64,000 nt of DNA from Heterostelium album PN500 (Eukaryota; Evosea; Eumycetozoa; Acytosteliales; Acytosteliaceae): contig NW_008805089.1 in NCBI RefSeq assembly GCF_000004825.1, positions 1-64,000 of the forward strand. Direction: 5' to 3'. Both the position numbers and the translations under genes were made by a program. Numbering within the stretch: position 1 is the first letter of the stretch; each line of letters begins with the position of its first letter. Below the pieces are notes generated by a model. That model made no database searches. It had not been told where the DNA came from and worked only from the letters and a program-made list of their open reading frames with translations. Shown here piece by piece: positions 23,710-37,200 of the stretch.

Positions 23710-25655
23710 ATGGATACAATCATAGATACTAACGCTGTTGATTTGGCTGTGATGGAACAGCATCAGCAGTGCGCTAGCAACAACAACAACAACAACAATA
23801 ACAATATGAACAGTTTGTTTGATGATGATTCACTCGTCAACTATTTCCTCTCGGAGGACATCAGTATGATTAGCAGTGGTGAATCACCCATTCACACAGG
23901 CGAGCACAATTTATTGTCATCGCCACACTCACATCCAAGCTCACCACTGGTCGTTCCAAATTCATCACCATTCGAATCACATCACTCAATGACCTCACCA
24001 GAGCACAGCCCAAACCATACCGATAACATCAACAACAACAACTGCTATATAGTAGATACCAACCAGTTTGACGCCTACTCATTTGCCACTGCCAACGATC
24101 ATATGATTTCACACCACCACAGCATGGATCCATCCAACGGACTTCCAGAATTCCCAGTGCAAATCGAAGACTTTAAGTTAATTACACCAGACAGCCACCT
24201 CACAATCAAAGAAGAAATCGACCAGAGCACAGGATACTTGTGTGATACCACCAACCAATTCATGTCGTCCAGTCCCATCGATGAACTCTCCTCGCCTGTC
24301 ACCGAAGAATCTATCAACTCATCGAGTGGAGAGCGTGAAGCTTCCTCACCAATCCAATCCAACAAACAAAAGAAGAGAGCAATTGAGAATAATAGCCGTG
24401 TTCAAAATCGTAAGTTGCAACTTTTTCAAACTAAAAAAGTTGGAAACTAATATACTTATTATTATTTTTAGTTGTCCACCCATTGACAAGAGAAGAACTA
24501 TTAAAATTAACTGGAAAGGAACCAGTTAGAATTGAAGATACACCAACAACTTGTTTGGCCGATGAGAGACAAGTCAAGAAACAACGTCGCCTCATAAAGA
24601 ATCGTGAGAGTGCACAACTCTCAAGAATGAGAAAGAAGATCTACATTGAGGATTTGGAGAAGAAGATTGGCGATCTCACAACTGAAAACGGATCGTTGCG
24701 TGATGAAGTCCTCTATTTGCAAGGTATCATCAAGCAATTCGCTTCGACCAACCCAGAAATTTCGAATCAACTACAACAACACGAGTCAATGAGAACCAAG
24801 AACGCCAAGGCCGCCGGTGTCTGCTTATTGATTATCATTTTCTCAATTGGAATCTTTTTGAATCCACAACAACAAAGCCAACCAACTTTTACCACCAATT
24901 CCAACTCACTTGTCAACACAAGAAGAGCACTCTCCAATAGCAACAACAACAACGCCAACTCTGATCTTTACCTCTCCATGACCAACGTAGACGACGACGA
25001 AGTAGTACCTAGCGACGACACACTGTTTATAACACCACCACAGTCTCCGACACCTTCCTCTGAATCCAGTCTGGTACTGTCGAGCGGCTCCGGTAACAAG
25101 AAGCGAAACCTAGAGTCACCGGCAACCATCGTCAACGACAACAATAGTCCTGCAACACACAACAAGAAACGAATCAGAATCATACCACTGGAAGAAGACC
25201 AGAGCGACACCGATCGACCATCGGATCCTCCCACCAGGCTCGTTGTCGACTCGCCACTGCGTGTGGTTCCATCGTCACCAAGAATCCTCTCTGGTGACAC
25301 CGAGTCTGATTTCAATTTGGTTGCATCGTCCGGACACTTGGTACAAGACGGTCCAATCCACTCGTCTTATATCGTCTGTTCCGACCAACCAAGAATCATC
25401 TCGAACAACCTCACCCAGACAACAGAGTCCATTTTGAATTCCAATCCATCGTCACCCCTAACCATTGGTTTGTTACTGCCATCAGAGTCGATCGGTAACA
25501 TATCTGGACTCTCCAATCTTCCACAAGAGAACTCAATTCTTGAGATAAGCTGCCAAGTTTCCAACATCAGAGTTTGGAATCCACAACACATCAGCACTCA
25601 ACAACACTCTCACTCATCATCCATCCAATCCAACCTCATCATTCCATCCTCATAA
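23710..25655 (+). CDS. ER-membrane-type bZIP transcription factor (ATF6/CREB3-like layout)
   Basis: Two exons (23710..24409, 24472..25655) give 627 residues. The N-terminal 230 residues are acidic, Ser/Pro/His-rich and look like an activation domain. A bZIP follows at about 255-330: basic region KKQRRLIKNRESAQLSRMRK with the invariant N and R, then heptad leucines (IEDLEKKIGDLTTENGSLRD). Immediately after it a single hydrophobic segment (GVCLLIIIFSIGIFL, about residues 347-362) would place the C-terminal 265 residues in the ER lumen. About 20 residues beyond it lies RRAL, a match to the site-1 protease pattern RxxL. The layout is that of ATF6/CREB3 factors, released by regulated proteolysis. 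The membrane segment is short, so a soluble factor is not excluded. The dictyostelid paralogue name is not assigned. Confidence 0.88.
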
Positions 25656-26904
25656 ACAAAACAAACAAAACAAAACACCTCCATTATACATAGTAAAAAA
25701 TCAAACTCCCTCCCTCCCCTTTTCCTTTTGTTTATCTTTTCAATATTTAACATTACGCCTTTAAAAAAATCAAACCATGTCAAAGCATAGTAACTCTACT
25801 CCATAACCTTTTTCTTTTAGTAATCAATAGCTAAATAAAAAAACTTGTAATAATAACTTTAAAAAAAAGAAATCATTAGCTTCTCGTAAGAATGGTCTTT
25901 TCTTCTTCAAATTATGTATATTAATTAATTAATTGATAAAAATATTATTTCATTGAAGAAATCGAAATTGCACACACCCATATGTATGATTTTTTTTGCC
26001 CCATCACCCAATGAAAATTCAAAGATCGATAATGTTGAATCATTACTGATCCCAAAACACCTAAAAATAAAAATGAAAAAATCATTTTGAAAATCTCAAC
26101 AGCTAAAAAAATTTAAATTTTGAAAAAATTAAAAAATAACCACCTCCAACAGGATTACAACAATTTCTTTTTAATTAATTTTCAAATCTAGATTTATATA
26201 AACAAGTGTTTATGTGTTGTTGTGTATGTGAATGTGTAAAATAATATAAACACATACACCCTCTCTCACCCAGGACAATCAACACCAAAAACATACACAA
26301 ACACAAAATAACAACAACATCAAAAACTCAACTAGCTATTCAAACCACATAACATACATACATAGACAAAAAAGAAAAAACAATAACAACAAATAAACAA
26401 CACACAATAAATTTTATATTTTTATTTATTTATCAATATTTAAATTTAAAATTAATTAAAAGTCGTTCAACAATAATATTATCAAAAACTTTTGTTTATA
26501 TGTGTAGTTAGTGTCAAGAATAGTATGAATAGGATAGCTATTAATATTTAGTCATTCATATTCATTTTTATAAGTCATTATCAATAAAAATAGCAACAAC
26601 AACAATTAATTAGCTAATATAGATTTTCAATAACAACCAAAAACTGAACATAGAAAACAAAGCAAAGCAAATCGAAGTACAAGATAGAGCAAAGAAGTAC
26701 AACTTGTTATTGTCATAGTTTGTTGTATTCAGATTTCAGATTCAAACAGTTACAAATTGATTATTAGTTTAACTAATAATAATTATATATTCATATATAT
26801 TTATATACATTTAAAGTTGATTTGATTTTGATCAAATAATAATAATAATAATCAAATCAATATAGTTATCCATTTAATATTATTATTATTATTATTATTG
26901 TCAA
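25656..26904. other. Spacer between the bZIP and kinase genes
   Basis: 1.25 kb of AT- and CA-rich sequence: 3' flank of the bZIP gene and a probable long 5' region of the kinase gene with an ATT repeat at 26880-26899. A stretch of GT-rich and CA-rich sequence at 26205-26300 may be regulatory. No coding feature is visible. Confidence 0.5.
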
Positions 26905-26986
26905 ATGTCTATGTTACAAAATAAAAAATGGAGGAAAGAGACTTTCGAGAACTATCGATTACTCAGAGATAAAATTTGACAATCAG

Positions 26987-29149
26987 GTGATGGGTTCAGG
27001 TGGATTTGGAAAGGTTTTCGTTGGATATCTAAATGGCAAGAAGATTGGCATAAAGAAAATGACAATCTATGAGAACGACCCCAATAAAGATACTCTCTTG
27101 AAATTCATAGAGAGAGAGATTGCCTCGCTCAAGATGATATCGCATCCCAATGTCATTCAATTCTATGGTATCGCTGAGAAGGAGCGATCGTTCTTCTTGT
27201 TGACAGAGTTGGTTGCTGGCGGCGATCTACATTGGTACATCAAGAATCTCGACATCAAAATGTCGTGGCGACTCGTATTGCTGATCGCCAAAGACATAGC
27301 TTCATCGATGGTATATCTACACAACAACAATGTGGTACATCGTGATTTGAAATCAACAAACTTGTTAGTCGCTGAGAATTGGGTGATCAAGGTGTGTGAC
27401 TTTGGACTGGCGCGAAAAGTCGACTTGTCTGCCAAGTCGCAGATGACCATCTGCGGAACCGACGATTGGATGGCGCCGGAAGTGTTACTCGGCGAATCGT
27501 ACGATAAATCATGTGATGTTTTCTCGTTTGGCATTGTGCTGATCGAGTTGGTCACCCGACTGCGACTGACGCCGCGCATCCGTAACGAGAATCTCGGAAT
27601 CGACCAGCCCTACGTGAAATCTCGCGCCAAAGAAGGATGCCCAAATGAAATACTCGAGTTGATATTCATGTGTTGTCGTGAGAAGCCACAGCTACGTCCA
27701 ACCTTTGAGAAGATTGAACAGGCGTTGATCTATTTGCTCGAAAATCTCAAAGATATCGGCCAGGACGTCGACTATCCACCACTGCGAACATTCCAGCCAC
27801 CAGAGTTGACAATGGCGCAGATCTCCAAAGATCAATCTTTCCCACGACCATTTGTACAACCCGTTGCTCCTTCAACTCTGAATGGATCCAACAAAGAACT
27901 TCCACTCTTTAAGACATCGCTAAACAACTCACTCAATTCTTTCCCAAGACCATATGTATCATCAGCATCATCCAATAACAACAACAACAATGAAACAACA
28001 ACAGTAATTTCATCATCACCATCCACTAAATTTACATTTCCTCGTCCGTATCAAGGTAGTCCAAGTTCATCTTTGGGATCATCAGCACCTATTTCAGCAC
28101 CACTTTCAACTTCACCCTCTGGCTTTTCATTCCCTCGTCCATATCAACCAACCGACGAAGAAATCGAAGAGGAATTACAGCTTCAGAAACAACTACAAGC
28201 AGATCGATACTTTGAACAGCAACAAATTGAAGAGGAAGAACAACTACTCTTACAACAACAACTAGAACAACAAGAACAAGAAATACAAGAACAATTACTT
28301 TTACAGCAACAACAACAACAACAGGAACAAGAAATACAAGAACAACAACAACCACAACAACAATATATATTTGCAGATAGTGTAGTATCATTTCATGATT
28401 CAGAATTACTATCATTTCCTCGACCTTATCAACCTGAAGAATATAAATCACCAACCAGTCCTTTACTCATACAAACCGACTATAGTTTTCCAAGACCTTG
28501 GAATCCAGAGTATGATAAAGAACCACCATTATCTACTTCAAAATCAATATCACAAACAGCAGCAGATGCAGCAACACAACAAACAACAACAACATCAACA
28601 ACATCAACAGCAAATCACAATACAATCGATAAAAATAGTTTAAGAATTAATATAACCAAAGAAAAGATAGACGATAATGTATCGGTGAATAACAGAACAC
28701 AACAAATCTCATCACCACATCTCATCACTGTTACATTGGCACCACCGACAAGCTCGAGTTTACCATCCTCACCGAAATCAATAACAACACCAGTATCCAA
28801 TCACTCGTCGACACAATCTACACCGACATGTACACCAAGTTCAACACCAACCAAAACACCATCGACATCACCTTTTGTAGCTACACCACCAAAGAAATCA
28901 CATTCACCACCGACCTCTTCGAGCTCTGCACCAACCTCACCACACAAATCACATGTTTCCATCCAAGACAGAATTAAAAACCTTCTCAAAGGCGGTGGAA
29001 GTACAAAGAATATCAATAATAGCCAGAATCAAAAACCAGAATCACCTTCATTCCTTAGAAAATCTGTAAATACCAAAGATATCATTCAAAAATACGAAGA
29101 GATCACTAAAAGAGTTCAAGCTGGTTCACACCGAACCTCCAATTCATAA
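26987..29149 (+). CDS. TKL-like protein kinase with repeated FPRP[YFW] motifs in its tail
   Basis: The open frame from the ATG at 26987 encodes 720 residues. The kinase domain occupies residues 1-265: glycine loop GSGGFGKVFVG, lysine in GIKKM, catalytic loop VVHRDLKSTNLL, DFGLARK, and GTDDWMAPEVL, all intact, so it should phosphorylate Ser/Thr or Tyr. The HRDLKSTN loop and DxxSFGI segment place it in the TKL-like group. The frame remains open upstream (YSEIKFDNQV), indicating the first beta strand lies before this ATG, and an ATG at 26928 leads into the same region in another frame. The tail (about 280-720) is Ser/Pro/Gln-rich with six copies of FPRP[YFW] at residues 285, 319, 351, 382, 477 and 501, and ends in a short basic helix. 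Substrates and pathway are unknown. Confidence 0.88.
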   Translation: MMGSGGFGKVFVGYLNGKKIGIKKMTIYENDPNKDTLLKFIEREIASLKMISHPNVIQFYGIAEKERSFFLLTELVAGGDLHWYIKNLDIKMSWRLVLLIAKDIASSMVYLHNNNVVHRDLKSTNLLVAENWVIKVCDFGLARKVDLSAKSQMTICGTDDWMAPEVLLGESYDKSCDVFSFGIVLIELVTRLRLTPRIRNENLGIDQPYVKSRAKEGCPNEILELIFMCCREKPQLRPTFEKIEQALIYLLENLKDIGQDVDYPPLRTFQPPELTMAQISKDQSFPRPFVQPVAPSTLNGSNKELPLFKTSLNNSLNSFPRPYVSSASSNNNNNNETTTVISSSPSTKFTFPRPYQGSPSSSLGSSAPISAPLSTSPSGFSFPRPYQPTDEEIEEELQLQKQLQADRYFEQQQIEEEEQLLLQQQLEQQEQEIQEQLLLQQQQQQQEQEIQEQQQPQQQYIFADSVVSFHDSELLSFPRPYQPEEYKSPTSPLLIQTDYSFPRPWNPEYDKEPPLSTSKSISQTAADAATQQTTTTSTTSTANHNTIDKNSLRINITKEKIDDNVSVNNRTQQISSPHLITVTLAPPTSSSLPSSPKSITTPVSNHSSTQSTPTCTPSSTPTKTPSTSPFVATPPKKSHSPPTSSSSAPTSPHKSHVSIQDRIKNLLKGGGSTKNINNSQNQKPESPSFLRKSVNTKDIIQKYEEITKRVQAGSHRTSNS

Positions 29150-29370
29150 TAAAAACTTATATATATATATATAATATTATATATTATTAATTTGTATTAC
29201 CATATATAAACAAATGAACAAACAATCTATATCTTTCAGATTATTCTTTCTTTCTTTCTTTCAAATTGGTTTATTTGTACAAATAAAAGGATTGGAAATA
29301 AAATAAAATAAGAAGTTACATTCTACTTTTACTTTTACTATTATATTGATATTTGATTGATGTTCTATTA

Positions 29371-30324
29371 TTACTTTCCAAGACGCTTTTCAATTCTACC
29401 ATATGATTTTAATATATTTAAATATTTATCTAAATACAATTGATTGAAATTATCTACTTTTCTATAATATTTTAAAAGAGTAACCATGGTTAGAACTAAA
29501 AACATATATATTATCAATCATTATAAAAGAGCATATAATACATACATAAATTCAGTAAGTTTAATATGCCATGGTAAAAAACCATTTAAAATATTTCTCT
29601 CTGTAAAATCCATTGCTATTTGTGGTTCGTTGTCGGCACCCCCGATGTGAATAGGCAGATTAGCTTGTATATAGTTTGAATCCAACTGTAATGATGAATT
29701 CGATTTACGATCGATCGTATATTTCTTGGTAATGTTTACCAATTCCATTTTACCATCTTCATTTGAAACAATCGATATTTCAAATGGTTTATTATTATCT
29801 GTTGTTTTAGTGTTACTATTATTATTGTTTGTTGTTGAAGTTAATTTATTTAACCAATGATATGTATATATTTCATTTTGTTGTTTAGTTGATGATGTTG
29901 TTGATTTTGATGTTAGTTTACGTTGCTCCAACATTGATTGTATGGTATCGATATGTTGTTTAAGTATACCTGTATTCTCAAAGATGGTGATTCTTTGGAT
30001 GCCAGCGATCACCGACCAAGCTAGGATGTCAACGATCTTTGAGAAATCCGCGTGGTTAATGTCGATGATCACCGCCAGATGATGAGGCACATCGAAACAC
30101 TCTGCCGACATTCTAGACAGTATGTGATCGCAAGAGAATCGATCTGAACTGACACCACCGAGCACTCCCATCAGCGTATAGACGAAACTATAGAGTAGGT
30201 AGATACAACGAGCACGTATCATCACCATCAGATCATACGATCTAAGAATCAGCGAGAATGTATTGAAAGCAATACAATATACACAATAGTATATACATTC
30301 ACTGAAAGATTCCATTTGTTTCAT
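29371..30324 (-). CDS. nus1: Dehydrodolichyl diphosphate synthase complex subunit NUS1 (NgBR)
   Basis: Two exons, complement(29371..29461, 29546..30324), give 289 residues. NUS1 is the non-catalytic partner of the cis-prenyltransferase DHDDS at the ER. Together they build the polyprenyl chain of dolichol for N-glycosylation. Visible are hydrophobic N-terminal helices, the divergent cis-prenyltransferase fold (PHHLAVIIDINH, ILAWSVIAGIQRITIFENTG), the segment QANLPIHIGGADNEPQIAMDF, LPWHIKLTEF and the C-terminal RLGK carrying the RxG motif needed for activity of the complex. The splice acceptor was placed at 29462 because only this one keeps frame to the RLGK end. An Asn/Thr-rich insert lies in the middle. 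The canonical catalytic aspartate motif of DHDDS is absent, as expected of NUS1. Confidence 0.9.
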
Positions 30325-31138
30325 CGTTTTTTCTTATTTTCTATGATTATCTATTCTATTCTTATTTACTTATTTTACTATATAAATAAACATAATATGA
30401 TAAATATTTAGAATGATAATGATGATTTATGTTTCTATAGATTATCGGAATTGATGAGTCAGAATAATGTGAGTCAATACTATCATTATAGGGGGATCGT
30501 TTGAAACTTCCCACCAAACTTTTAGCAAAAATTAAAAAAACTTGTTCGTTTGGATTCCACACAATTTTCTTGAAAATACGAAAATAGTAATGAAGTTGTT
30601 ATTACAATAACTAAAAAGGAGTTGTCATAGCAGCAATCACCAATAACTAATTAATGAAAGAAAATTGATCAATTTACTTGACTGGTGGGATATCAAGTTT
30701 TATATATCTTAATATTTGGCTCAAATATCAAAGTATAAGATCTCCAAACCAGACAGAGATCTAATCATTATATTTTTATTTGTTTATTAAGGGTTTGAAT
30801 CATTAATAATAATAATAATAATTAAAAATTTTTAAATAATTATGCATTTAAATTTATTTTGAAAAATAGTTTTTAAAAATTATTTAATTTTCGATTTAAA
30901 TTTGTAACGTTAAGTTCAACGGATAAATATAATTATTCATTCCTTTAATACGAATTGTTTAACTACTTTGTATTCAACATAATCAATTAATATTGTTAAA
31001 ATATCAATATCTTACTTTTGATATCATATCTATTTATTATATACTTTTTTATTTTTTTTTAATACCAAAACAGACAGAATCTATTCGTTTTTATCAATTT
31101 TATAACAATCTAGTCTATTATCATTATATAACAAAAAA
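30325..31138. promoter_or_regulatory. Divergent promoter region of NUS1 and RUVBL2
   Basis: An 810-bp spacer separates the two start codons and must contain both promoters. It is AT-rich with T runs near 31049-31060 before the RUVBL2 start. A minus-strand open frame at 30362-30562 is of low complexity and is not treated as a gene. Confidence 0.55.
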
Positions 31139-32586
<1,448 letters not shown>

Positions 32587-32794
32587 AATAATAATAATAA
32601 TAAAATAAATGTAATCATTAACATACTATAAAACAAATTTATATAAATCTATTATATTTTAGTATTATATTTTATTATATCAATAAATTTTGAGAGAATA
32701 GAGGAGAAGATGGTCGTTACTTTTTCTATATCTTTTATTTTAACACTACACCCTAAAGTGAATAATTTACAATTTTTGTAATTACAAAACTAAC

Positions 32795-33735
32795 ATGTCT
32801 TATCAAAGTAGTAGTAATAATAATAATGATAATAGAATACTAAAGTCAAAAATAATTCAAACTATTATCATTAGTTTTGATCTATTTCAACATTTATACG
32901 AACCTGTTCAATATATCCAATCAAATAATGCAATTGACATTGTATTGGTTTGTAAAGATTGGTTTGAAATTATATTGCGTTGTGTTGCCACCAATCTATT
33001 AAAGTTAATTGTAATATTACGAAATATGGAGATGAAAAGATAAAGCAATCGATTGTAAATCTTTCAAAACAGAAATCAATCTATAGATTTAACAATGTTA
33101 AGCAATTATATTTAAATGGATAATATATGTTTGAAAACGGTACCAATAAATATGACTTGGAGGTCTTGAAATTCATTTCAAAGTTTGGCAAGTCAGAAGT
33201 TCTTTTTCTCAGTACCGGTGGGATGAAACTAGTAAAAGACATCATCAAACAACTACCAACGATTAAGATCAGTTTGTGTGACAGCTTAAAGCATTTCAAA
33301 TATACTCAACTCTTTACGTTTGAATCACTCAGTCGAATTGAAATTGGTCACCTATCAGATTTCGTGGTATCAAATTGTTAAAGTCGATCCTCAAACAACA
33401 GAGAATTCAGTATTTCAAATGTGCAACTCCTCTTGGTTTGTTTGGATGTGAAACAATAGAAAAGATTGCTAGCAATCAAACATCTTAGATTCTATCAAAT
33501 TGGTAGCCAAGATTTACTTCCAATCACCCAAATGTTGGCGTCAAACAAAACATTTACAAAGCTAGACATTAGATACTGTTTTCCATATTTGAATGTTGAA
33601 GAAGAACATGAAGAATATTATGATGATACTGACAGTTGTAATAATGATGAATTAGTTCAAGAGTTTTTAATAACTATAAATCAACATCCAACACTCTGGT
33701 ATATTGTTCTTTTACTACCTCGAATATCTGTCTGA
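32795..33735 (+). pseudogene. Broken F-box/LRR-like host gene
   Basis: Coding-like sequence runs through several frames: MSYQSSSNNNNDNRILKSK... to about 33030 with an F-box-like helix 'NAIDIVLVCKDWFEIILRCV', then a frame change to KQSIVNLSKQKSIYRFNNVK, a stop near 33121, a further block 33127-33360 with leucine-rich character, a frame change to LLKSILKQQRIQYFKCATPL and a last block 33466-33735 (LRFYQIGSQDLLPITQML, KTFTKLDIRY). At least four breaks are needed to explain it. It resembles the F-box/LRR family represented intact at 45085-46989. The 3' limit is uncertain. One or two of the breaks could be unrecognised introns. Confidence 0.7.
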
Positions 33736-34249
33736 AGAACGATCTGACAACTTTGAATATCTCAAAGTTAGATTTTCACCAAACTTTAGAAAATGTACAT
33801 GATTTTTTTGTGGATCATTAAACCAAAAGAGGTAGTTTTTCATTTATTTTTCACCAAGTTTTCAATTTTTATTCACACAACTAAATTTTTTTAATAAACA
33901 ATGGTTGAAACTTTAATAACTTAAACCTTTAAGTTCATCAACAAGTTGGTTCGCAATGCATTGTTTATACCAATATAAATCTTTATTATAATGTTGTTGC
34001 TTATAAAAAGCATTTATCTTTGTTGTGTTAATACAAATAAAAAATATATCTTTTAATCATAATCATTTTTGTAAAATTATATAACTGTCAGTATGTATAT
34101 ATAAATATTATTTAATATTATCTATTTATTTAAGTTGTAAATTTAAATTTAATCAATCAAAATTGACTAACTTTATACCTAAATATTTAGAAATAGTTAA
34201 CTTCTTGGTATCTCTTAATTCTTTCTATATTGTATATTTCCAACGAGTT
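33736..34249. other. Spacer upstream of the RdRP fusion gene
   Basis: AT-rich sequence between the pseudogene and the RdRP start. The RdRP reading frame is open back to about 34163 but without an ATG before 34250. No other gene is seen. Confidence 0.55.
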
Positions 34250-37200
34250 ATGGATCAAGTATTAGATATTCTTGTTCAACAAGATTATCTATTTTGCAGA
34301 GGTAAGGATTGTGCAGAAGCAATACTTCCTTATTCAAGTTTGTATTTGTTTCAGGAAGGAAATGGTGGATATCATTTGGCTACATTTGAAACACCTGATG
34401 TTGCCACTTCATGGTATCTAGCACCAAGCCACAAACCAAACAAATTCTGTAAAAACAAGACGTTCTGTTCAAAGTGTAAGATGGCAATTGGTAATGAAAT
34501 ACTAGCAAAGAAACCGGATGGCAGTAATCTCTATAGTTTCGATCGTGAGTGTACTGCGCTGGGTAAGAGTCACTTGGACATCACCTATCCAAAGAAGAGA
34601 ACTTGGCAACTCATCGTTGAATCCGCAACCAATGGAAGTCTAATCAAGTCATACGATATGAATTCACCTGAATTTCAAGGTGATCAAATCGATTCGGATT
34701 CAGACGACGTCGATCAAGAGGATCTACCTAAACAACCGTTGACTTATCAACAAACAAGATATCCCGAGAGGATCAATGTAGATCAATTGAAGACACGTGG
34801 AATAAAACCGCGAGAATATCAAATAGAATCATTGGCACGAGCCATTAAGAAGAATACTCTATTGGTGATACCAACTGGACTTGGTAAAACATTGGTAGCT
34901 ATCATGTTGATTCAACAGATGGTTGCAGTGAATCAATGGACACCGGAACAACAAGCGGGGAATCATAAGAGAATGGTGTTGTTCACCGTAAATACCAATC
35001 CATTAGTTGAACAACAAGAGAAAGCAATCAAAAAACACAATTCAACATTGACTGTTTTAAAGTTGAATAGTGAGAACCGATTGTCTGACCGTAAGATCAA
35101 TTTTAAAGTGCAATCTAAACGACCCGATATCATTGTGGCAACATGTGATTCCATTATCAATTTGTTCAACACTCGTAAGCTATGTATCAGTGATTTCCAT
35201 ACGATTATATTTGATGAAGTTCATCATGCGACTGGCGATCATTCCTACACGAAAGTAATGACACACTACAAAGAAATGGAGGCCAAATTATACCCGAGAA
35301 TTCTTGGATTATCTGCAAGTCCATCCAGTGGTGAAGATAGGATAAAGATCACTGGGAATATCATGAAGATGGAGAAGGTGCTTGCATCTAGTGTATTCCG
35401 TCCGAATCTACCACCAACCATTAATTTGGAATCCAATCAACTGGTATTCACTCTGACGCAGGAGGAGAAGGATTGTTTCAAGGTGGTAAAAGAAAAGATC
35501 AATGAGAGGTTGAAGACAATCATGATGGAAAGCAATTACTTTTTGAAAGGAATGGAGTTGTCAGATAATAATCACCCATCGTTTAGAAGCAACCTAAAAC
35601 AATTCTATACTTGGACAGTCCATAATGATCTCAAAGTCTCCAATGAATTGGGTGATATTCTTAGAATCTTTGAATGGCTGATGGTCACCGGTGTCGAAGG
35701 ATTCAATCAATTCCTGAATTATCTCGAGAATGATCTGGCCAGTACTGCAATTCAAGAAGGTCGTTCAAGAGATTTCATTGAGGAGTTGCATAACCTTGTC
35801 GTTGAAAAGGGAGGAAAGCGAGTAGTGAATTCATCGAGATACCAAAGAGTTGTTGAGAAACTAACAGAGAAGCTCGACAGCGAAGAGAAAGTTATTAATT
35901 TTCGTGGTATTATCTTTGTGAAGAAGAGATCTACATCTCGTTCATTGGTTCATATGTTAAAGAAAGAACCAATCAATTCAAAAGTCAATGCGAAAATCAT
36001 TGTTGGACACAATGGTGAGGATGGAATGGACTCTGAGAAACAAGAGAGAATCATGGTGAAGTTTAGAGAAGGTCAATCAAAGCTACTGGTTGCAACCAGT
36101 GTGTTGGAGGAAGGAATCGATGTTAATACATGTAATTTCGTTCTCTGTTTTGACGATGATTTGGATATGAGATCAATGATCCAGCGAAGAGGACGTGCAA
36201 GAAACAAAGAAGAAGGAGAGTTTTGGTATGTTAAATCTCATGAGGAGGTCAACAAGATGGATATTTTGCGTAGATCGGAAGCACTACTCAACCAAGTCAT
36301 CACGGAAATCATGCATCAAGACAAGTCGTCGAATGAAGAGGTTACCTATTCGATGGTTGATGATTGGTCGCTTGTTGCCAACAGATTCCAACCACTTGGA
36401 AACCGACAGGAAGCATATCTCTCATTCTATAACTCACCTGTAGAGTTGGAGAAGCTGCTTAGGTTGTCTTTGAGATCCAATATCCTGGATGTTCGAAGGG
36501 AGAAAGCAGCTCAGGAATCTAGAAACTATCTGACCAACTATCTACTAGTTGGAATTGGATTCGAAGATGGTGGGGGTGGAACGGATGAAGAGAAAGCAGA
36601 GTTGGAAGCTAGCTTGAGTACATTGTTCAAAGCCATCTACAGTGTGAAAGGTTGGTGGGCTAAAGTTACACGTCCGGTGGTTCTTCAACTGCCCGTTCCA
36701 AAGAAAGATGAGAATCAACCTTGTTTCCGTACTCTGGCATCTTTTTCCGCTGGCAACTTTGTTGATCCGACCACCTACAAATCCGAGATACTATTCACAT
36801 GGGCAGTGATATTCTATGGCAATGAAAGACAGTTGGAAATCACTTTCTTCGAAGAGTCCAATCCATATTCATCGGGGCCAACTCTAATTTTCTTGAATGA
36901 AAATATCGAGAGTTTTGCACTCTACGATTGTGATCCAGACAAGAAACAGCAACGATCATTCTATCTTGTTGTGAGACGTCCACCCATTGCCGTCAATATT
37001 GATTTCGATGATAATGAAGACGAACGTATCGATATGAGATATAGTTCTTGTGCTTATCCATTCCTCAGTCGTTGTTTTGTCTATCGTATCAATCTTGAAC
37101 CACATCAACTTGATCAATTGATTACGTTAATGAATATACCATACTATTTGGCATCAATTAAAACGGCAACATCATCATCATCTCAACATTACAATAACAA

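Noticed and set aside
29490-29497. Alternative splice acceptor TTTTAG for NUS1 exon 2
   Set aside because: It gives a premature stop; only the acceptor ending at 29462 keeps the frame to the conserved RLGK terminus.
30362-30562. Minus-strand 66-residue open frame between NUS1 and RUVBL2
   Set aside because: Lies in the divergent promoter region, Tyr/Ser-rich by composition, no conserved feature.
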